64,000 bases of DNA from Seriola aureovittata (GCF_021018895.1 NC_079373.1:14666501-14730500), one strand, 5' to 3'; shown: positions 39,701 to 53,027, numbered from the stretch's first letter. Made by a program: numbers and translations. The notes: generated from the letters alone by a model not told the origin.

Positions 39701-42700
39701 GAGGCATAAAAAGGTCAAAAAATGTCATAGTATAGTGAGGCATAAAATGTCATTCAAACGTCATAGTATAGTAAGGCATAAAAAGGTAAAAAAAAAAAGT
39801 CATAGTATAGTAAGGCATAAAAATGTGAAAAAAAACGCCATAGTATAGTAAGGCTTAAAAAGGTAAAAAAATGTCATAGTATAGTAAGGCACAAAATGTG
39901 AAAAAAAAATCACAGTATAGTAAGGCTTAAAAACATCCAAAAGTGTCATAGTTTAATGAGGCATAAATTGTAGTAAAAACATCAATGTATTGTAAGGCAT
40001 AAAAATGTGAAAAAAACGCCATAGTATAGTAAGGCATAAAATGTCATAAAAACGTCATAGTATAGTAAGGTATAAAAAGGTCAAGAAAATGTCAGAGTAT
40101 GGTAAGGCATAAAAATGTGAAAAAAACGCCATAGTATAGTAAGGCTTAAAAACGTCAAAAAATGTCATAGTTTAGTGAGGCATGAAATGTAGTAAAAACA
40201 TCAATGTATTGTAAGGCATAAAAAGGTAAAAAAATGTCATAGTATAGTAAGGCTTAAAAAGTGAACAAAACGCCATAGTATAGTAAGGCTTAAAAACATC
40301 CAAAAATGTCATAGTATAGTAAGGCATAAAAATGTGAAAAAAAACATCATAGTATAGTAAGGCATAAAAAGGTCAAAAAATGTCATAGTATGGTAAGGCA
40401 TAAAATGTCATAAAAACGTCATAGTATAGTAAGGCATAAAAAGGTCAAAAAATGTCATAGTATAGTCAGGCATAAAATGTCATAAAAACATCCTAGTATA
40501 GTAAGGCATAAAAAGGTCAAAAAAAGTCATAGTATAGTAAGGCATAAAAATGTGAAAAAAAACGCCATAGTATAGTAAGGCCTAAAATTGTCAAAAAATG
40601 TCATAGTATAGTAAGGCATAAAAATGTAAAAAAAAAAACGTCATAGTATAGTAAGGCATAAAAAGGTCAAAAAATGTCATAGTATAGTAAGGCACAAAAT
40701 GTGAAAAAAAATCACAGTATAGTAAGGCTTAAAAACATCCAAAAGTGTCATAGTTTAATGAGGCATAAATTGTAGTAAAAACATCAATGTATTGTAAGGC
40801 ATAAAAATGTGAAAAAAAACATCATAGTATGGTAAGGCATAAAAAGGTCAAAAAATGTCATAGTATGGTAAGGCATAAAATGTCATAAAAACGTCATAGT
40901 ATAGTAAGACTTAAAAAGGTCAAAAAATGTCATAGTATAGTAAGGCATAAAAATGTAAAAAAAAACGTCATAGTATAGTAAGGCATAAAAAGGTCAAAAA
41001 ATGTCATAGTATAGTAAGGCATAAAATGTGAAAAATAATCATAGTATAGTAAGGCTTAAAAACATCGAAAAATGTCATAGTTTAATGAGGCATAAAATGT
41101 AGTAAAAACATCAGTGTATTGTAAGGCATAAAAATTTGAAAAAAACGCCATAGTATAGTAAGACTTAAAAAGGTCAAAAAATATCATAGTATGGTAAGGC
41201 ATAAAAATGTGAAAAAAACACCATAGTATAGTAAGGCTTAAAAACGTCAAAAAATGTCATAGTTTAGTGAGGCATGAAATGTAGTAAAAACATCAATGTA
41301 TTGTAAGGCATAAAAAGGTCAAAAAATGTCATAGTATAGTAAGGCTTAAAAAGTGAACAAAACGCCATAGTATAGTAAGGCTTAAAAACATCCAAAAATG
41401 TCATAGTATAGTAAGGCATAAAAATGTGAAAAAAAACATCATAGTATAGTAAGGCATAAAAAGGTCAAAAAATGTCATAGTATGGTAAGGCATAAAATGT
41501 CATAAAAACGTCATAGTATAGTAAGACTTAAAAAGGTCAAAAAATGTCATAGTATAGTCAGGCATAAAATGTCATAAAAACATCCTAGTATAGTAAGGCA
41601 TAAAAAGGTCAAAAAAAGTCATAGTATAGTAAGGCATAAAAATGTGAAAAAAAACGCCATAGTATAGTAAGGCCTAAAATTGTCAAAAAATGTCATAGTA
41701 TGGTAAGGCATAAAATGTCATAAAAACGTCATAGTATAGTAGGACTTAAAAAGGTAAAAAAATGTCATAGTATAGTAAGGCATAAAATTGTGAAAAATAC
41801 GCCATAGTAAAGTAAGGCATAAAAAGGTCAAAAAATGTCATAGTATGGTAAGGCATAAAATGTCATAAAAACATCATAGTATAGTAAGACATAAAATGTC
41901 ATAAAAACGTCATAGTTTAGTGAGGCATAAAATGTCATAAAAACGTCATAGTATAGTAAGGCATAAAAATGTGAAAAAAACGCCATAGTATAGTAAGGCA
42001 TAAAAATGTGAAAAAAAAACGTCATAGTATAGTAAGGCTTAAAAACATCCAAAAATGTCATAGTTTAGTGAGGCATAAAATGTAGTAAAAACATCAATGT
42101 ATTGTAAGGCATAAAAATTTGAAAAAAACGCCATAGTATAGTCAGGCATAAAATGTCATAAAAACGTCATAGTATAGTAAGACTTAAAAAGGTCAAAAAA
42201 TGTCATAGTATGGTAAGGCATAAAAATGTGAAAAAAACGCCATAGTATAGTAAGGCTTAAAAACATCCAAAAGTGTCATAATTTAGTGAGGCATAAAATG
42301 TAGTAAAAACATCAATGTATTGTAAGGCATAAAAAGGTCAAAAAATGTCATAGTATAGTAAGGCATAAAAATGTGAAAAAAAACGCCATACTATAGTGCG
42401 TCATAAAAAGGTCAAAAAATGTCATAGTTTAGTGAGGCATAAAATGTATTAAAAACATCATAGTATAGTAAGGTTTAAAAACATCCAAAAATGTCATAGT
42501 TCAGTGAGGCATAAAATGTAGTAAAAACATCAATGTATTGTAAGGCATAAAAATGTGAAAAAAACGCCATACTATAGTGAGTCATAAAAAGGTCAAAAAA
42601 TGTCATAGTATAGTCAGGCATAAAATGTCATAAAAACGTCATAGTATAGTAAGACTTAAAAAGGTCAAAAAATGTCATAGTATAGTAAGGCATGAAATGT

Positions 42701-42958
42701 AATAAAACATCAATGTATTGTAAGGCATAAAAAGGTAAAAAAACATTACAAATGTCATAGCATGTCATACCATGGTAAGCTATAAAATGTCATAAAAATG
42801 TCATACTATAGTAAGACTTAAAAACTTCAAAAATGTCATTGTATTGTAAGGCATAAAATGTAGTTAAAACATCAATGTATATATAAGGCATAAAAATGTG
42901 AAAAATGTCATAGAATAGTAAGGCTTAAAAACGTCAAAGAAATGTCATAGTATAGTGA
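30746..42958 (+). repeat. 12.2 kb AT-rich minisatellite array with higher-order structure
   Basis: The whole interval consists of imperfect units of about 34-38 bp. Units follow the pattern GTCATAGTATAGTAAGGCAT followed by AAAAATGTGAAAAAAAC or AAAAAGGTCAAAAAAT, so roughly 330-350 units in all. Recurrent unit types differ in small ways (TATAGTGAGG, TTTAGTGAGG, ACATCCAAAA, CATCAATGTATTG). Blocks of many units are themselves repeated almost exactly: 32476-32691 recurs at 33474-33689, and 35858-36073 recurs at 37474-37689 and 38962-39177. The plus strand is rich in A and poor in C throughout. Array edges are sharp: unique AT-rich DNA precedes it and GTGCTAGCCTACAG follows it. It lies between adm2 and the mob2-like gene. 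Minus-strand ORFs here (runs of FYALLYYDVF and MPYYTMTFF) are by-products of units near 36 bp lacking stops. Confidence 0.97.
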
Positions 42959-43771
42959 GTGCTAGCCTACAGAAGACAGAGGCCAGGGTTAGTGTGCTAG
43001 TTAACGCTAGCTAACATGGTTAAATAACTGTGATATTTGCACATGACCTGAGCCTTCAGATAGCCCCTGCCCTTTCAGTCAATGAAATGCTAACATGCCT
43101 TAATCGGTTGTGTTGGAGACGTAGCCTGTTGGAGGGCAAATTAGAATGATCCAATAGGACTTCACTCCAAACATGGAGCGAATGAGTTCACTCAAATATT
43201 GGTAAGGACAATTTTGTCCTTCCAAATATTGGTAGGGACATGTCCCCACCATCCATTTACAAACCTACACCCTTGGTCTCAAGTCAGAAATGATTGAAGC
43301 CAAAGCTATAAAATCTTGTATCAGATATCAAAATGTATGTGTGTATGTGCATGTGTGTGCAGATAAGTTAATCTAGTTTTATAACCAGGTACAGGTCAGA
43401 GAGCCTAGTTTCTATTGTCATGGTGTTACTTGATTTATAATAGTCCACATAAGTAGGTTTGGATTGACTTTAAAGAAAAGGATAGAGAGGTATTGGTCAC
43501 AGTGATCTTATCCTCCTCATTTTTCTGGTATAAGAATTTTTCCTTTCTTTTTGTGAAGGTAGGACACAGATGAGAGGCTCAGAGTCTGAACCTGATTAAA
43601 GAATGCTCTGTATGTGGAGGTGGCTTCAGGTCTTAATTAAAGAGCCAAGCGTGTGTGTGACTCAGCAGTTTGCAGTATTACTATCTAAGCTCAGTTTCCA
43701 ACACAGTGAGCCTCAACCCAGTCCAACATGTGCATTAACACATCACTTATCTATCCTAAGAAGCAACCTGT

Positions 43772-43815
<44 letters not shown>

Positions 43816-44033
43816 CTGTCTGTCTGTCCAGACTTATTCCCTCTCCCTCTGATCTCCTAGCAGGCAAAGATGCTTTGGCTCTCTTTGGAAAGGCTGAGTT
43901 TTAGTTTCAGTCTTAACTTTGTCTGCTGGACACCTTGGTTGAAATCAGAGAGAAAAGCAGACGTGTGGTTACATTCACCTTCGTAAGTGTCATAACAGCC
44001 TCCAGCTTGTTAACACAATTATGTATGATTTAT

Positions 44034-44097
44034 TATCATGATCATGATTATGATTGTGATTATGATTATGATTATGATTATGATTATGATTATGATT
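44034..44097 (+). repeat. (ATGATT)n hexanucleotide repeat
   Basis: About ten copies of ATGATT occur in tandem, with GTGATT and ATCATG variants at the left edge. Confidence 0.9.
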
Positions 44098-44566
44098 TAA
44101 CACATCAGTCAGTTTAACATCACAGTAAGTTCAGGAATCACAGCGCAGGTTGATACAGAAAGAATCCAATGCGTCCAGGTTTTTGGATGTTGAACTGATG
44201 TTGCACAAGTGAAAGTGTGTTAAAAGCAGGATATTTCTTCACTGTCAGGTGCAATGAGTGCAGCAGAAGGGTTGAGAGAGGTGGCAGTGATGTGGGGAGA
44301 CAGAAAAGTGAAGAGACATGCTTTCATTTCATTTTTTGCATTACACTGAAAAATGTTTTGCCACACAAACTGGTTTTTGTATTTTTTATTTATTTTCACA
44401 AGATCAGTAATTTCAGCTCTAAACCAGAACAATCCTTACAGTTTCTGTAAATGCTGGGTTGTTCATTTTCCTAAACCTAGTGAGTGAAATTAAAACAATT
44501 TCTCGGTTGCATATTACCCATACCCTGGTTATATCCTGTCTCATTGCCATGATACTTTATATTTAA

Positions 44567-44611
44567 TAACAACAACAACAAGAACAACAACAGCAACAGC
44601 AACAACAACAA
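44567..44611 (+). repeat. (AAC)n trinucleotide repeat
   Basis: An imperfect AACAACAACAAGAAC...CAGCAACAGC run. Confidence 0.85.
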
Positions 44612-46842
44612 TGGTATATTATATAACAATTATTATTGTTGTGTACTCATAATAATTTCCCATAATCATGCAAACACAAACTATACAAAGAAGAGGCCAC
44701 TGTATATGTGCATTTAATGACATTTTACAATTTTTCTGCCAAAATGAGTTATCATGCATGAATACAAATGTACATAATATACCATACACTGAATGCTAGA
44801 GACTCCCAGGTGGGCACGCACTGCTTGGTGTAAGTGATCAAACACAAAGAAAGGCTTGAAACAAACATCTATAGCCACCAGCGTCTGTTTCAATGACTAT
44901 TAGACTAGTACTCTTATTGCTGAGCTAACCTGTTTTTTCCTCCAACATGATTCATTCCACCATTAACCTTGTGTTAACAAACATAGGTGGTATTACAGTG
45001 TGGTGGCATATTGATGCCTCTATGTGGTGAAATATGGAATTACATGCCCACAGTGAAAGAAAAACTACCAAACAATACTGTATTTTTTTGTTTGTTTGTT
45101 TTTAAATCATTCATTTTTGTTCCTGTAGTGTTTGAAAAGTTCTCATTTGCACAAATGCACCCACTCACTATAGAAAAAGGGGAAACTATTACCTACGGTG
45201 TATCCACAGAACGTGCACCATGAATGTATTTATGAAACTGAGAGTGACCTGAGAGTGTCTTCATGGTCTCATTATACATTTGCTTTCACCCTCGGATATT
45301 TTTTTTGTTTTTGTGACTGACAGCAGAAAGCAGACAAAAGCAGCCTGTATCTCCTGTCAGACACAATGCTGTCTGTGCAAGGTGTCCTCTGGCAGCACTG
45401 CAACACTAGGATTTGTCTCTTGATTACGTCAGTAAAACTCTTGGCTCTCAAATTTCCAAATGCATTCATATACGTACTGTATTGTGTTCACAAAGACTAT
45501 GGTGATTTATACAGTTCTCATAATTTGGGGGCTTTAAGGGGATGTAAACAGGAAGTACTATGTTGCCAACTTGTCATGGAATCAGTTAATTTGTTAGCTG
45601 TGGGATACATCTTGAGTTCTGTTTTTAGGTGACAATTGCTCACATTTCAGCAAACTGACACCGTTAAAATTATGTCGAATTAGCTATTTGCAATTCTTTT
45701 TAGCAATTCACCTTGGACATAACCTGAATTCTGTGAAGATGTACAATGCAGTCCGTATTGTGTTCAGTGGCATACTTTCTATTCTTTTGGCTTCACTCCC
45801 AGACATTGAATGAAGTGGTTTAAGTGTTTCCTATCTTGGAAGGACTCATCTTTGTTTAGCAAAGATAGATGAGAGACACTTTTTTATTTCAAATCCAATA
45901 TGCTTCTGCCAACAAAAACAAACATCTATAGACAGTGTAGTGTACTGCAGCTGTGCTTGTGCTGGCAGCAGGTGGTGCTGCTGTCAAACCAAACATCTGG
46001 AGACATGTTGATGTTACTGTACCAGCAGTTACTCTAGGACTAAGACAAAAACAGGAGGTAATTGGAGGTAACAGATTGCCCAGTTGAACAGAAATGAGAT
46101 TGATCAAAATAAACTAAATAATCATGTCAAAAACAAGGGTTATACAATAAATGATTCAAATTATTGCCAACTCAATTCTCTTAAATCTGTCAATCTCTTT
46201 ATTTCTTGATCCATTTCTAGATCATTGACAGAGCAAGACATCTTATTTGTTTTAAAACTAACATATTAAGAAAATTGTCTATCAGAAATGTTTATTACAG
46301 AGAGTTTATTGCAGAATCATACATAAAGACACAGAGGTCAGCGATGCCGTTCGATACAGCTGCAGTCACAACAATATAATCACATTTGCGTCGACACACC
46401 ACCATTACATTAACTGTAAATTATCTATGGGTCAGTTGATATCTTATAGGAAAAGACAATTGATCAGTGTTTTCTGTTACTGTGTTAAGTCTATGAGGAA
46501 AACATGAATGACCTTTAAGATCTTGACCTTATCAAAATACAATAATGCACCATTATGTTAAAATACACTTACATGCAATATAACAGTTTCACATAGTATC
46601 ACAATAACAGATGACAACTATATACAACAGGAGCCAGACATTCTTGTGTGGTCTGAATCACTGCTTTTTAAAGCAAATTGGACTCATCCATTCTCCCACA
46701 TACTGTTCATAAACAGTATTTAGATTTTGTTTTTTCTTAAAAAAAATCCATACTGTGAAGTAGGCTGAAGTTTGGCCCAGAGTGGTGAACGGAACTGTAG
46801 CTTTATAACCAGTTATAACAAGTAAATTAAAATGTGTGTGCA

Positions 46843-46848
46843 TTTATT
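46843..46848 (-). terminator. Poly(A) signal just after the mob2-like stop
   Basis: On the minus strand the stop reads CCTAAAGAATAAATG, so AATAAA begins two bases after the TAA. It is a perfect hexamer, but usage is unproven and more distal candidates exist. Confidence 0.45.
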
Positions 46849-46850
46849 CT

Positions 46851-48049
46851 TTAGGTCCAGCCTTGCTGTCCCAGAGCAGTGATGAGGTCCTGCAGTGGCT
46901 CGGTGTCTTCAGGCTCCAGCAGCGCGTGCTGCTGGCAGAATAATGTGAGGTGTGTGAAGAGTGTGTTGAGGTGTGCGTGCAGGCCTAGAGCGAGTGTCTC
47001 TCTGTAGTGAGACCAGTAAATGTGAGCCAGGGTCCTGAACAACAGCAAAAACACTTTCTGGACCAGAAAGACAAAACCTGTTGGAAACACTGAACCTGGG
47101 AAAGAGGGAACAGATAATGGCTTAAGACTGAAACTGGAGTATGATGTGAATCAGTGCAACACAGATGATATAAATTCATTTTACCTGTTTTAGTGGGGAA
47201 CACATCTTCATCAGTGAGTAGGTCCTGAATGTATGACATTGCATAGTCAAAGTAAAGCGGAGCAGAGCACTTCAGCTTCCTGCCGTGGTCGTCAGTCCAG
47301 ACATAAATCCTGCACAAACACACACACTCATTAAGACTAGCTAGCTAACTTTAATAGTAAACTTCTATTCATTACTTGTCACAAACAGTGGAAGGTTTCA
47401 CAACAAAATTTGACTGAATCCACCACAGACTAGTACAACATATATCAAAAAAATTAAATCATATGCTCAGTGCAAAAGACACAACACCCTGTCACCCTGT
47501 ATGTTGGGCATTAGAAAGGACAATGATAAATATAAGGATAATGTTCTTGGATCATGTGATGTCAGCTGACCAAATTCCATGATGAACACTTGTATTAGAA
47601 GCATTCAGCAGCAGAAACAACATTCTGGTTTATGCAGGATAATCCACAGTCCAATCTTACCGCACTTTTCATTGACACTATTTCTTAATACTGACATTTT
47701 ATCCCATTACATCCACTTTGGAATCATTATACTGCAAGTTCCACGCACAGACCTTGCTTACTGCAAGGTCTGTGCATACAACTGCATGACAAAATACCAC
47801 TGGGAAAAAGTTAGAAAATGTGTTTTTTCCTATGTATGTGCAGTATAATTCTCAATAACATACGTGTTGCCAGGTCCGCAAGCAGTTGGGCAGGTGCTGG
47901 GGGTGCAGAACTCGGACAGCGCACTGGAGAACAGGTTTATATGCTTGAAAAATGCCACTGCTGAAAAATCAAGAAAAAAAAGTTACATCTATTCCTATTT
48001 CTGTTTTTTTTGCAGTGTGTGTGTGTGTGTGTGTGTGAGTGTGTGTGAG

Positions 48050-48121
<72 letters not shown>

Positions 48122-49677
48122 GATAAGGAGCAGAGGACAGAGGAAACAGTAGTTTAATGGGGTCTACTCACTGTTGCTGGCAAGCCACTCAGCCCTGTCG
48201 ACGCCTGGTGGCAGAGCAGTTAGGGCAAACATGTCTGTGTGCGTGATCTGCTGGCACACATACTGCTGCTGCAGATATGGACGCTCCTCCAGATTATTGT
48301 TATTAATTCCCCTTGGGAGGACAGTGCAGAGTTAATGAGGCAGAGGCGGAAAGAGAAAGACAGAGAGACAGAAAATATTGCTGTGTAAAACAATCGATAG
48401 GTCAGTGGATTAATTACTCCTGCTGCAGTCATTAGATAACACGTTTTACAATCTGTGATGCTCTCTCATCCGTCTTGCCCTCTGTGGCGCACACACACGC
48501 AAACACATAGAAACACTGCTGTAAGTGCAGACCTGAACGTCCAGTAAACCAAGCAGTTTATGTAATGAAGGCAGTCAATTCAGAGCCAGAGTAATTACTG
48601 TTAATGAAGCTCACTGCTGCAGTGGTCATTGCTACAAGGCAAATAACTGAAAGGCCAAATGTTGGGCAACATCAGAGCTGAGAGCTGAGGCCTGATGGCT
48701 TTACCAAACCTCTCTTTCTTACATCAGCTCTCATACCTACTGATAAGCCACAGGTAGTGCTTTATAATCAGTAACACAGGACTGGCAGTTCGGGAACGTG
48801 TGATAACTAAAGAGTGGGTGCAAGAAATGAATGATGTTTGCAAATGCCAGTGTGTGCTGGAAAGTCAAACTCGGCGACATGATTTGACTTTATGCAAAAC
48901 AGCGGCGCCACATTGACACAGGTACAGTGATAGCATTAGTGAATAGTTCAAAGTGTGGTGGAATCAGGCAGCTGCCAGGTTTTCAGTTGCCAGGTTTTTA
49001 TGTTTTCACACACTGCAGTTGAGAGTTTACTCAGTGTGACCTTGTCTACTATGATAAGGGAAACAGTGTGCTCTCTATGGCATTTCCCTCCCTCTGGTGT
49101 GAATCTGTGTGTGAGGACAGGGCAGGAAGAAATAGTTTAATGGTCTAAACAGCAGGTCTTTGTTCACGGTAAAGGTCAGAAGAAGTAAAGAGGGAGGAAT
49201 ATTAGAGAAGAACGTAAACATTCACTCTACAAAAGGTACAGTAGTGCAAATCCGAACCATGACAAACTCCTCTAATGTCCACAGGAACTTCTTTTGCTAA
49301 CATCCTGTTCTGTTCCAGCTCCATGCTATTAACTCAGTTACTGCCTCTTGGCTACCAAGTTGTCAGCACACAAACACCATGAGACTGAAGCTACTTGTAA
49401 TGTTGTGTTTGTGTGCAAACACACTCCTGTGTGACTCTGCTCTGCTGCTGTTGGCCATCTGTTTACCTTTATACCTCTGCCGTGAGGGTGAGATAAACAA
49501 TCCTATTCAGTTCACCCCGGCTGGCTCGAAAAGATTCATCCAAGAGCAAACATTTGCATAGTGACTGTGATAAAAACACATTTTCACATTCAGTCCTCAC
49601 TTGTCTTCACACTACTTCTCAACATGTGTTCCTGCTGCTGGAGGAATCCACCTTCACTGATGCCATCAGACAAATAT

Positions 49678-49755
<78 letters not shown>

Positions 49756-50056
49756 AGAACATTCTTCAGTAAACCATGTGTAGCCAGCTTTCCTAGTCCT
49801 GTTTCTTCCACACCACATCCATAGCTATAACCACAGCTTACTTTTTTAACATTCATTTCCGCTCTTTCAGAATACAGGAGTATAAAATAGGTACATGCAA
49901 AACACTAAACTTATTTTCAGACAGGAAACTGAAACATGATGAGGAGAGTTAAGAGAAAAGAAACACAACTTACAGTTTTTCATTGCTGATGTCAGAAGGC
50001 TGAAGAGTCTTGCCGTCTGCCTCTGTAGCCGAGGGGTAACTATGGCAACCCCCCAT
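46851..50056 (-). CDS. mob2: MOB2-like kinase activator
   Basis: MOB proteins are small adaptors that bind the N-terminal region of NDR/LATS kinases; MOB2 binds NDR1/2. Coding exons are 50056-49974, 48311-48172, 47960-47864, 47309-47185 and 47095-46851. They are phase-consistent and total 690 nt (229 aa). The zinc-binding set of the Mob fold is intact: Cys93 and Cys98 (SEFCTPSTCP), then His173 and His178 (LAHIYWSHYRE). Other family blocks are EWLASNT, FFKHINL, KLKCSAPLYFDYAMSYIQ and TDEDVFPTKTG. These favour MOB2 over MOB1 or MOB3, but the sequence is clearly divergent from mammalian MOB2 (CPTACGPGNT and a C-terminal LFCQQHALLEPEDTEPL). It may therefore be a fish paralogue, and the symbol should read as subfamily level. 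The N-terminus MGGCHSYPS differs from the MDWLMGK start of human MOB2 and fits an N-myristoylation signal. The start has a strong context (GCCATGG). Confidence 0.9.
48015..48121 (+). repeat. Compound (GT)n-(GA)n microsatellite in a mob2-like intron
   Basis: GTGTGTGTGAGTGTGTGAG passes directly into a (GA)n run of about 60 bases, which ends 50 bases before the mob2-like exon 2 donor side. Confidence 0.9.
49679..49744 (+). repeat. (CA)33 microsatellite in mob2-like intron 1
   Basis: A pure CA run of about 66 bases between mob2-like exons 1 and 2. Confidence 0.92.
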
Positions 50057-51102
50057 GGCGTAAAGCTAAGACCAGAGCTGTTGGTCGTGCCAGTCCCACT
50101 TTTCCATCCCAAACATAATCGACCACACAATTCTACACACTACAAGCAGCATATGGCAAACTACTGTGCCAACACAAACATCTCTCAGCTCACAAACGGA
50201 CCCATACAGCCAACAAACACAACAAGAAGATCCTCCTTTTTCACAAAGTTTTGCAAAACACACACACACACTCAAAAAAAAAAAAGGGAGTCTAGGAGTT
50301 GAGGATTGTCTCCTGTGCTGGAAGTGAAGCTCTCCAGCTGTCTGCCTCTCCTTTCGCTCCACTGATCCAGTGTCAGTGTGTATATGTCTCCTTTGTCTGG
50401 AGTTCCACACCCCACAGGCTCCTCCTCTCTCAGCTCCAAGCGGACAGGCAGGTTTCTCCACAACCCTTTAAAGTACAAAACACAACTCCGCCTTCTTCCC
50501 CTTTCCACCCACTGCATAAATATGCACACATGCACCCACTTCTCCACATGTATGCACTCTCTACAGAGACAGCAGACAGGTGCAGATGACAACCTAAAAG
50601 TGTTTCCTCTGTGGAAGAGGAAAAAGACGAAAGGGAGGGAGGAAAGCAAGAGAAGTAGAAAAAGAAGGTTGAGCAGCAGCAGGTGTGCTCGGTATTAGTA
50701 ATCCTTGTACACTACAGAGGAATGTGATGACATACATGTTGTATCTGAGCCCAGGAATGAAATCACACTCCCAGAAATAATGGAAAGATATATAGATAGG
50801 ACCCCAAGCTGAAAAGTGTTGAGAATATGAGAAGTGTGTGAACACAAAAGAGGGGTATTCAGCTCCTCCCCCATTGTCACCCAAACTCATTTTATATCCC
50901 CCTGCAGCACAGTAAGCTCTATGTGACAGGCAGGTCTATGTTTGAACTGGGCGAGATGGTGTGAGGGTGTAGCATTCACTGTGAGTGTGGCTCACATTTG
51001 TAGGAGACACACCGTGAGGATCAGGAAGCAACATAATTACAAGCTCACCTGCCCCTAAGGTAAACATACTCCAAAGACCAAGTCCTGTCTCTGTGTTTGT
51101 TC

Positions 51103-51142
<40 letters not shown>

Positions 51143-51354
51143 GTGTATGTGTGAGACAATCACAGGCAGTCATCTTTGTCTGACATTTATTAGGTTCATA
51201 TCTGAATGTACAAGCTAAATTGACAACAGGTAACAGACACATTACTCTCTAAATGAAGAAAACAAAACAAACAAAAAAAAAAACACCAGCATCAGTCCAC
51301 TTTACAAAAAAGGCATTTTATAACACAGCTGTCTTTCACACCACTTCCCCTATG

Positions 51355-51425
<71 letters not shown>

Positions 51426-51721
51426 ATGTAATAAGCTATAATGTGAGAAAGATTTTGAAATGGCCTCAGTGTAAGTAACAATGGGATGAAGTAAAAACTT
51501 ATCATCCATTGTCTCTCAATTAAAGTTGTGGAAACACACTGTTCAATACAGCAAAATGAGGTGAATGAGGCTAATGTGCAAACTTAATGGCACTTAAAGA
51601 TGACTGTATTGTACCTCATGCCATTATGCATAACATCACACCATACCCGTAGCTACACTGCACACGCACCACACTCTCAAGGTGAAGGAAATCCACACAC
51701 ACACACACACACACACACACA

Positions 51722-51753
<32 letters not shown>

Positions 51754-52980
51754 AAGGGTCAGATGCAGTGCTTAGGTCTGACAATAGACGGGATGACACA
51801 TTCTGACCCTGTACATAACCCTGACAAAAAAAAAAACAGCCCTGTTTTTCTTCTCCAACCCTGACTGAAACCAATCCTAACTCTCTGTACAGCTCCACTT
51901 TAAACAGCTCAAAGCGTCTAACAGATAAAAGCAAAAATTGTGTGATCTAAGATGAATCTTCAGTCTTTTTTTTTCTTTTTTTAAAACATGTGGCATCCTC
52001 TCCTACTGCTGATAACTCCATCACATGACTACAGAAGAAAAACACATGGAAAGATTGCTTTAGATAAATCTAGACCTGTAAGACCATTGTGAGAAAGGAT
52101 GCTACTTCACACATAATGAAACCCAGTTGTACACTGGTGGGAAGACACACTTTGGCTGAAAGCATTGAAGAAAAGATATATCTAAAGTATCTACATGATC
52201 CACTTGTCAAACTTTCCCACCTCTCTGAGTAGGGAATAATATGGTGGCCCTCGGCACCACCAAATACAAACAAAAAGTGCTTCTTGAAAAAGTGCTTTTA
52301 AAATAAATACAACAATCTATGTAAATCGTTCCGTAGGCATATATGCAATTAAAGTCAACTCCTGCCCTGAGAAAGAGAGAGACGAGGAGAAAGATAAAGT
52401 AAAGCATGATGGGCACACGCAGACTTAAAGGATCATTTTGGTTTATTACAACTTAACTACAACATAAACACAGTGCATTTTACTGAGCAACACTGAATGT
52501 AAACTTAACTTTTGTTTGTTTACAAGAAAAAACTCCACAGGGCAGCTTTAATCTGACAAATATTTTTTTGGATTAATTGATTCATTGTTTGGTCTATAAA
52601 CTGCAGGAAATAATGGAAAAACGTCCACCATAATTGAAATGAAATATATCGTTTTGTCTGACCAACAGTCCAAAACCCAAAGATATCTCTAGTTGATAAT
52701 AATCCCTCATTACATAGGAAAAGTACTATATGTGCTCACAAATTATATGATAAAAGATAAAAGTTGAAGCAGTATATTGGTCTCAACTGTGATGAATGTT
52801 TACAAAGGACAGTTTTGTATTATTTTAATGTTCACCTTCATTTTCTTATCCCAATAAGATTGGTTAACCTGGTAGTTTGTGACTAACAAAAGACCCAAGT
52901 TATAATAAACCGGAATGATCCTTTAAGTAACTAATACGGAAGACGAACTGCAGATTCACATTCTCACACACACAGACACA

Positions 52981-53027
<47 letters not shown>

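Larger units (their letters stand above)
42959..46842. other. Intergenic region after the array, with short tandem repeats
   Basis: I see no coding exon. Items present are two 17-bp near-direct repeats (AAATATTGGTARGGACA) at 43194 and 43224, the second running into the palindrome GGGACATGTCCC, and a (GT)n tract at 43774-43814. Other TTTATT words near 46290 and 46315 could serve as distal poly(A) signals for the mob2-like gene on the minus strand. Confidence 0.6.

Noticed and set aside
30746..42958. Possible CRISPR array
   Set aside because: Units are contiguous variants of one sequence with no constant repeat and unique spacer alternation, in a vertebrate genome.
45889..46107. Minus-strand ORF of 72 codons downstream of the mob2-like gene
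   Set aside because: It has no domain and no partner exons and lies in probable 3' UTR or intergenic sequence.
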